Program-made: the position numbers and the translations under genes
Notes under the pieces: generated by a model
The model's input: the letters and a program-made list of their open reading frames with translations, nothing else
The model's database searches: none
Told to the model about the DNA's origin: nothing
Source of the DNA: Thalassarchaeum sp002495735
Lineage (GTDB): Archaea > Thermoplasmatota > Poseidoniia > Poseidoniales > Thalassarchaeaceae
DNA length: 7,258 bases
NCBI GenBank assembly: GCA_937911265.1
Contig: CALDRG010000055.1
Span: 1-7,258, forward strand
Direction: 5' to 3'
Shown: piece by piece, positions 4,741 to 7,258 of the stretch
How the letters are laid out: each line of letters begins with the position of its first letter
How positions within the stretch are numbered: the first letter of the stretch is position 1

Positions 4741-6519
4741 TCAACGGCCCCAGAAGTGGTCATCCTTTCGATGAATGGCTAGCAGTTCGTCTAAAACATC
4801 CTGCTCTGCTCCAGTAAGTTCCATCTTCCTGAGCTTCTTCGCGTGCGATTCTGGGATGTCCACGAGTAGACTGTCTCCCTCCTCAATCTGGCGTCCAACG
4901 GTGACTCCATTGATGGATACTGCTACCTCGTCTCCCTGCATTGCCTCCTTCATCGAATTCTCGCCTGAGCGGATGGACTTGATGCGCCCGATTCGACGCT
5001 CTTCCTTGAGCAGGTACTGGCCGACGTGGATGCGCCCGGCTACTACTCTGACGCCAACTACGGCGGGCTTCGAGATGCGGAAGGTGTGATCGGGAAGCAG
5101 CAGAATGCGGCCTGGATATACCACCTGCTCGCGGCTAGCCTCCTCAAGCTCTCGCGTGCGCTGTTCGACCCACTCCTCATGCTCTTCGAGGATGCGATAG
5201 ATGATGTCCGAGCCTATGTGCCTGACTCCGGCCCTAGAACTCTCCACCTCGGTGATTGCATCGGCTAGGATATCGGTGCTGAACGCCATTATGACACGGT
5301 GCAGCGGGTTGGTAGCCGCCTCGGTGTTGCGAATGTCTCTACGGCTGACCTTGCCGATGCTTGCCATCCTGATTGGGATGTCAATTGCATTGAGTTCCTT
5401 GGCCAGTGCCTCAAGCCCTCCTACGGTGTCCGCTTTGATGCACACACCCTCCTCCTCGAGTTCGATGGAGAGTTCGGACTCCGCTTGTGCGGCTGCCAGC
5501 GCCTCGGCGAGTTCGGAGTCGTTGTGGACCACGCGCAGAGTCGTACCTGCGAGCACTCCATCCAGATCTGGAGCTGAAATCTTGAGTCCGCTGGCTGCGT
5601 GCGCCTCCTCGGAGGCATCCCATCGGTTGCCTGCGTCACGCATCTCGCTCATGCCACGCGGGCTGAACAGTCCCTTGACACGGGTTGCGCGCCCTCCATC
5701 GTTGGTGACGAGGACAATCTTGTCACCTTTCTTGATGGAGCCCCGGTGAAGGATGACATCGAGCGTTTTCCCTAGGCCACGCTCCTCCTTCATTTCGAGC
5801 ACTGTACCCTCGCCAGAGCCCTCGATGTCTGTGAGTTGCTCTTCGAGGTAGCGTTCGGCCAGCCCGATGACGACTGCCAACAAGTCCTGGATGCCCTCAC
5901 CCTCGCGTGCGGACACAGGTACGAGTGCAATGTCTTGTGTGAAGTCGGTGACGCGGTCATAGCGATCGATGTTGAAGCCGTGTTCGGCGAACTGGCCGAC
6001 TAAGTCCCAGTAGCGCTGCTCGAACAGTCCTATTGCCTCCTTCGACTGGTCTCCCATGGACTCGGCCATAGAGCGGCCGCGCTCGGAGTTCCAGCCATGG
6101 ATTCGATCGACCTTGTTGGCTGCGATTACGAAAGGCGTCTTGGCCTCCTTGAGGACGCGCAGAGACTCGATGGTCTGAGGCCTCGTTCCCTCCATCACAT
6201 CGACGATCAGGATGGCGATGTCTGCTAGTGAGCCCCCGCGTGAGCGTAGTGTGGAGAACGAGTGATGGCCGGGCGTGTCGATGAACAGCAATCCGGGTGA
6301 ATCGAATGTCTTGCCGCCCAAGAGAGCTGCGCAAAGTGTGTTGAGAATGTCAGCTGGAACCTCGGTGGCTCCGATGTGCTGGGTGATGCCCCCAGCCTCT
6401 CTATCCATCACCGAGGCCCGCGCGTCTGTACCGAGGCTGCGGATGTGGTCTAGGAGGCTGGTTTTGCCGTGATCGACGTGACCTAGCACAGCGACGATGG
6501 GTTGTCTGCGTCCTGACAT
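4741..6519 (-). CDS. infB: Translation initiation factor aIF5B (archaeal IF-2 homologue)
   Basis: A 592-residue translational GTPase that promotes joining of ribosomal subunits and stabilises initiator tRNA on the archaeal ribosome. The GTPase domain has G1 GHVDHGKT (13-20), the switch I segment REAGGITQHIGA (40-51), G3 DTPGH with the catalytic His85 (81-85), G4 NKVD (135-138) and G5 SAREG (203-207). Domain II follows (about 230-335, including GSIKKGDKIVLV), then domain III with CIKADTVGGLEAL (about 428-440), a long charged helix, and domain IV with PGRILLLPDHTFR. The C-terminus DDHFWGR resembles other aIF5Bs from memory. G3 continues HSF rather than the usual EAF. No intein interrupts it. 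The start used is ATG 6519, immediately ahead of the G domain: a GAGGTGG ribosome site sits 5 nt upstream and ndk ends 28 bases away. A longer in-frame start at 6699 would overlap ndk by about 150 bases and adds only low-complexity residues. Confidence 0.96.
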   Translation of the reverse strand: MSGRRQPIVAVLGHVDHGKTSLLDHIRSLGTDARASVMDREAGGITQHIGATEVPADILNTLCAALLGGKTFDSPGLLFIDTPGHHSFSTLRSRGGSLADIAILIVDVMEGTRPQTIESLRVLKEAKTPFVIAANKVDRIHGWNSERGRSMAESMGDQSKEAIGLFEQRYWDLVGQFAEHGFNIDRYDRVTDFTQDIALVPVSAREGEGIQDLLAVVIGLAERYLEEQLTDIEGSGEGTVLEMKEERGLGKTLDVILHRGSIKKGDKIVLVTNDGGRATRVKGLFSPRGMSEMRDAGNRWDASEEAHAASGLKISAPDLDGVLAGTTLRVVHNDSELAEALAAAQAESELSIELEEEGVCIKADTVGGLEALAKELNAIDIPIRMASIGKVSRRDIRNTEAATNPLHRVIMAFSTDILADAITEVESSRAGVRHIGSDIIYRILEEHEEWVEQRTRELEEASREQVVYPGRILLLPDHTFRISKPAVVGVRVVAGRIHVGQYLLKEERRIGRIKSIRSGENSMKEAMQGDEVAVSINGVTVGRQIEEGDSLLVDIPESHAKKLRKMELTGAEQDVLDELLAIHRKDDHFWGR

Positions 6520-6524
6520 CTGAC

Positions 6525-6531
6525 CCACCTC
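6525..6531 (-). promoter_or_regulatory. Shine-Dalgarno site that fixes the infB start
   Basis: On the - strand GAGGTGG lies 5 nt before ATG 6519. GAGGTG is complementary to the conserved archaeal 16S rRNA 3' end (CACCUCC). It supports the 592-residue form of aIF5B over the longer frame that runs back into ndk, and it is the strongest ribosome-binding site in the window. Confidence 0.75.
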
Positions 6532-6547
6532 ATGCAACCCACTCTTT

Positions 6548-6970
6548 TCAGTCCTCAAGACCATCGGGGAACCAAAGCCCCAATTCGAAAGCCGCTGTAT
6601 CTTCGCCGTCCGAGCCGTGGATGATGTTCTTGTCGATGCTGCGAGCGAAGTCTGCACGGATTGTGCCAGGCTCGGCATCCTCCCAGTTTGTGGCGCCAAT
6701 CAGCTTGCGGGAGGCTGCGATTGCATCCTCTCCACGCCATGCCATGGCCACTACCGGACCAGAGGTGATGAATTCGATGAGATCGGGGTAGAACGGGCGC
6801 TCCTTGTGGACTGCGTAGTGAGTCTCTGCAATCTCAAGCGAAGGAGTCACGTCGCGCCTGCCCAGCATCCGCAGGCCGATGCCCTCGAAGCGTCCGATTA
6901 TCTCGTCTGCGAGGCCTCTCTCAACCCCGTCGGGCTTGATCATGAGGAAGGTGGTCTGCTCGTTGCTCAT
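6548..6970 (-). CDS. ndk: Nucleoside diphosphate kinase
   Basis: A 140-residue cytoplasmic enzyme that moves the gamma-phosphate from ATP to other (d)NDPs through a phosphohistidine, supplying GTP, UTP and CTP. Visible features are the N-terminal strand with MIKPDGVERGL (10-20), the ERPFYPDLIEF segment (57-67), SGPVVAMAWRGEDAI (70-84), GATNWEDAEPGTIRADF (92-108) and the active-site loop NIIHGSD (115-121) with catalytic His118. Length and residue numbering match typical Ndks; the residue after HGSD, often Ser, is Gly122 here, while Ser120 is kept. It is followed 28 bases later by infB on the same strand, an archaeal pairing (often with ribosomal protein genes upstream, but here a divergent gene is found instead). 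ATG 6970 gives the standard N-terminus. A TATA-like box about 27 bases upstream and the lack of a well-spaced ribosome site suggest a leaderless message. Confidence 0.97.
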   Translation of the reverse strand: MSNEQTTFLMIKPDGVERGLADEIIGRFEGIGLRMLGRRDVTPSLEIAETHYAVHKERPFYPDLIEFITSGPVVAMAWRGEDAIAASRKLIGATNWEDAEPGTIRADFARSIDKNIIHGSDGEDTAAFELGLWFPDGLED

Positions 6971-6992
6971 GGGCCGGGCGACCCCCCTCCCC

Positions 6993-7000
6993 TATTTCAA
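6993..7000 (-). promoter_or_regulatory. Candidate TATA box of the ndk-infB transcript
   Basis: On the - strand TTGAAATA (7000-6993) lies 24-31 bases before the ATG of ndk, in an AT-rich island (TCTTTGAATTGAAATAG) inside otherwise GC-rich DNA. This is the right distance for an archaeal box A with transcription starting at or next to the start codon. GGGGAGGGGGG follows it but is too far from the ATG for a normal ribosome-binding site. Confidence 0.35.
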
Positions 7001-7006
7001 TTCAAA

Positions 7007-7029
7007 GATACCATATCGTCGTTGGTATC
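7007..7029. repeat. Inverted repeat GATACC-N11-GGTATC in the divergent intergenic region
   Basis: GATACC (7007-7012) and GGTATC (7024-7029) form a perfect six-base inverted repeat with an 11-base spacer, so the half-site centres are about 17 bases apart. It lies between the divergent start codons of ndk (6970) and the right-edge gene (7057), just upstream of the ndk TATA-like element. It could be an operator shared by both, but the arms are short and no second copy was noticed. Confidence 0.3.
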
Positions 7030-7056
7030 AAGGCACTCCATCGCCCCGATACTGCT

Positions 7057-7258
7057 GTGGAGCCCTCTGAGGACGATACTATCGTCGGCGAGTTGGTCGA
7101 TGACTCGGAAAGGCCCGACAGGGTATATATCGGTACTCCAGTTGAGCCCAAGGACGCTGCGATAGCACTCGCAGCATTGGGTATCGCAGCGATGTTTGTG
7201 GTCCTGATTCTGCAGAGCTTCGTATTCGATTCGGTCGACGATTCGGGTTCGGGAGGGT
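7057..7258 (+). CDS. Acidic protein with one membrane segment, N-terminal part, 3' truncated by window edge
   Basis: Family not recognised. The frame is open to the window end and continues beyond it. GTG 7057 is the first usual start codon after the in-frame stop at 6943-6945, and no ATG is available upstream. The product begins MEPSEDDTIVGELVDDSERP, a very acidic stretch of about 38 residues, then a hydrophobic segment of about 24 residues (AAIALAALGIAAMFVVLILQ and onward, roughly 39-62), then an Asp/Ser/Gly-rich stretch (DSVDDSGSGG) that looks like a linker. This suggests a single-pass membrane anchor with the rest outside the visible region; the N-terminus lacks the positive charge of a normal signal peptide, so topology is uncertain. 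No ribosome site is seen, which would fit a leaderless message. It diverges from ndk and may share regulation with it. Confidence 0.55.
   Translation, partial: MEPSEDDTIVGELVDDSERPDRVYIGTPVEPKDAAIALAALGIAAMFVVLILQSFVFDSVDDSGSGG

Noticed and set aside
5201..5749. 182-codon + strand frame opposite infB
   Set aside because: It is antisense to conserved aIF5B domains II-III and is Ser-rich low-complexity sequence.
6617..7165. 182-codon + strand frame across ndk and the divergent region
   Set aside because: It mostly covers ndk in antisense and ends inside the better-supported frame that starts at 7057.
1..7258. Mobile element, CRISPR array, tRNA or rRNA genes
   Set aside because: No transposase or integrase, regularly spaced repeats, long terminal inverted repeats or tRNA-like cloverleaf sequences were noticed; composition appears even across the window.

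Overview
The window looks like chromosomal DNA of a euryarchaeon, most plausibly a planktonic marine lineage such as Marine Group II (Poseidoniales). The domain is supported by the adjacent, co-directional pair ndk then infB. The infB product is a compact aIF5B of about 592 residues that lacks the long N-terminal extension of bacterial IF2, and ndk next to infB is a known archaeal arrangement. A small bacterial-type cold-shock protein and a P1B-type ATPase fit a mesophilic surface-water archaeon. The finer lineage is inference from gene content and moderate-to-high GC, not from a marker gene.

Left part, + strand (bases 3-2711): the C-terminal part of a heavy-metal P-type ATPase, cut by the window edge, is followed after 25 bases by a 130-residue protein with three pairs of CxxC knuckles. 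After a roughly 100-base gap with a TATA-like box and a 10-base palindrome comes a 363-residue, highly charged, proline-free helical protein. A 64-residue cold-shock-domain protein ends this side.

Right part, - strand (bases 6970-2717, read right to left): ndk, infB, a MoxR-type AAA+ ATPase and a ParA-family ATPase. ndk and infB are 28 bases apart and infB has a clear Shine-Dalgarno site, so they are probably one transcript. The MoxR gene has its own candidate promoter. A small hairpin followed by TTTT lies between the MoxR gene and parA. parA and the cold-shock gene converge with 5 bases between their stop codons.

At the right edge a + strand frame diverging from ndk encodes the start of an acidic protein with one membrane segment; it runs off the window.

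Ndk (NTP supply) and aIF5B (GTP-dependent subunit joining) are housekeeping. The less explained part is the middle: a ParA with no visible ParB, a MoxR with no visible vWA/DUF58 partner, and a long coiled-coil protein on the facing strand. A joint role for these is only a hypothesis. No RNA gene, CRISPR array, insertion sequence or clear mobile element was seen.
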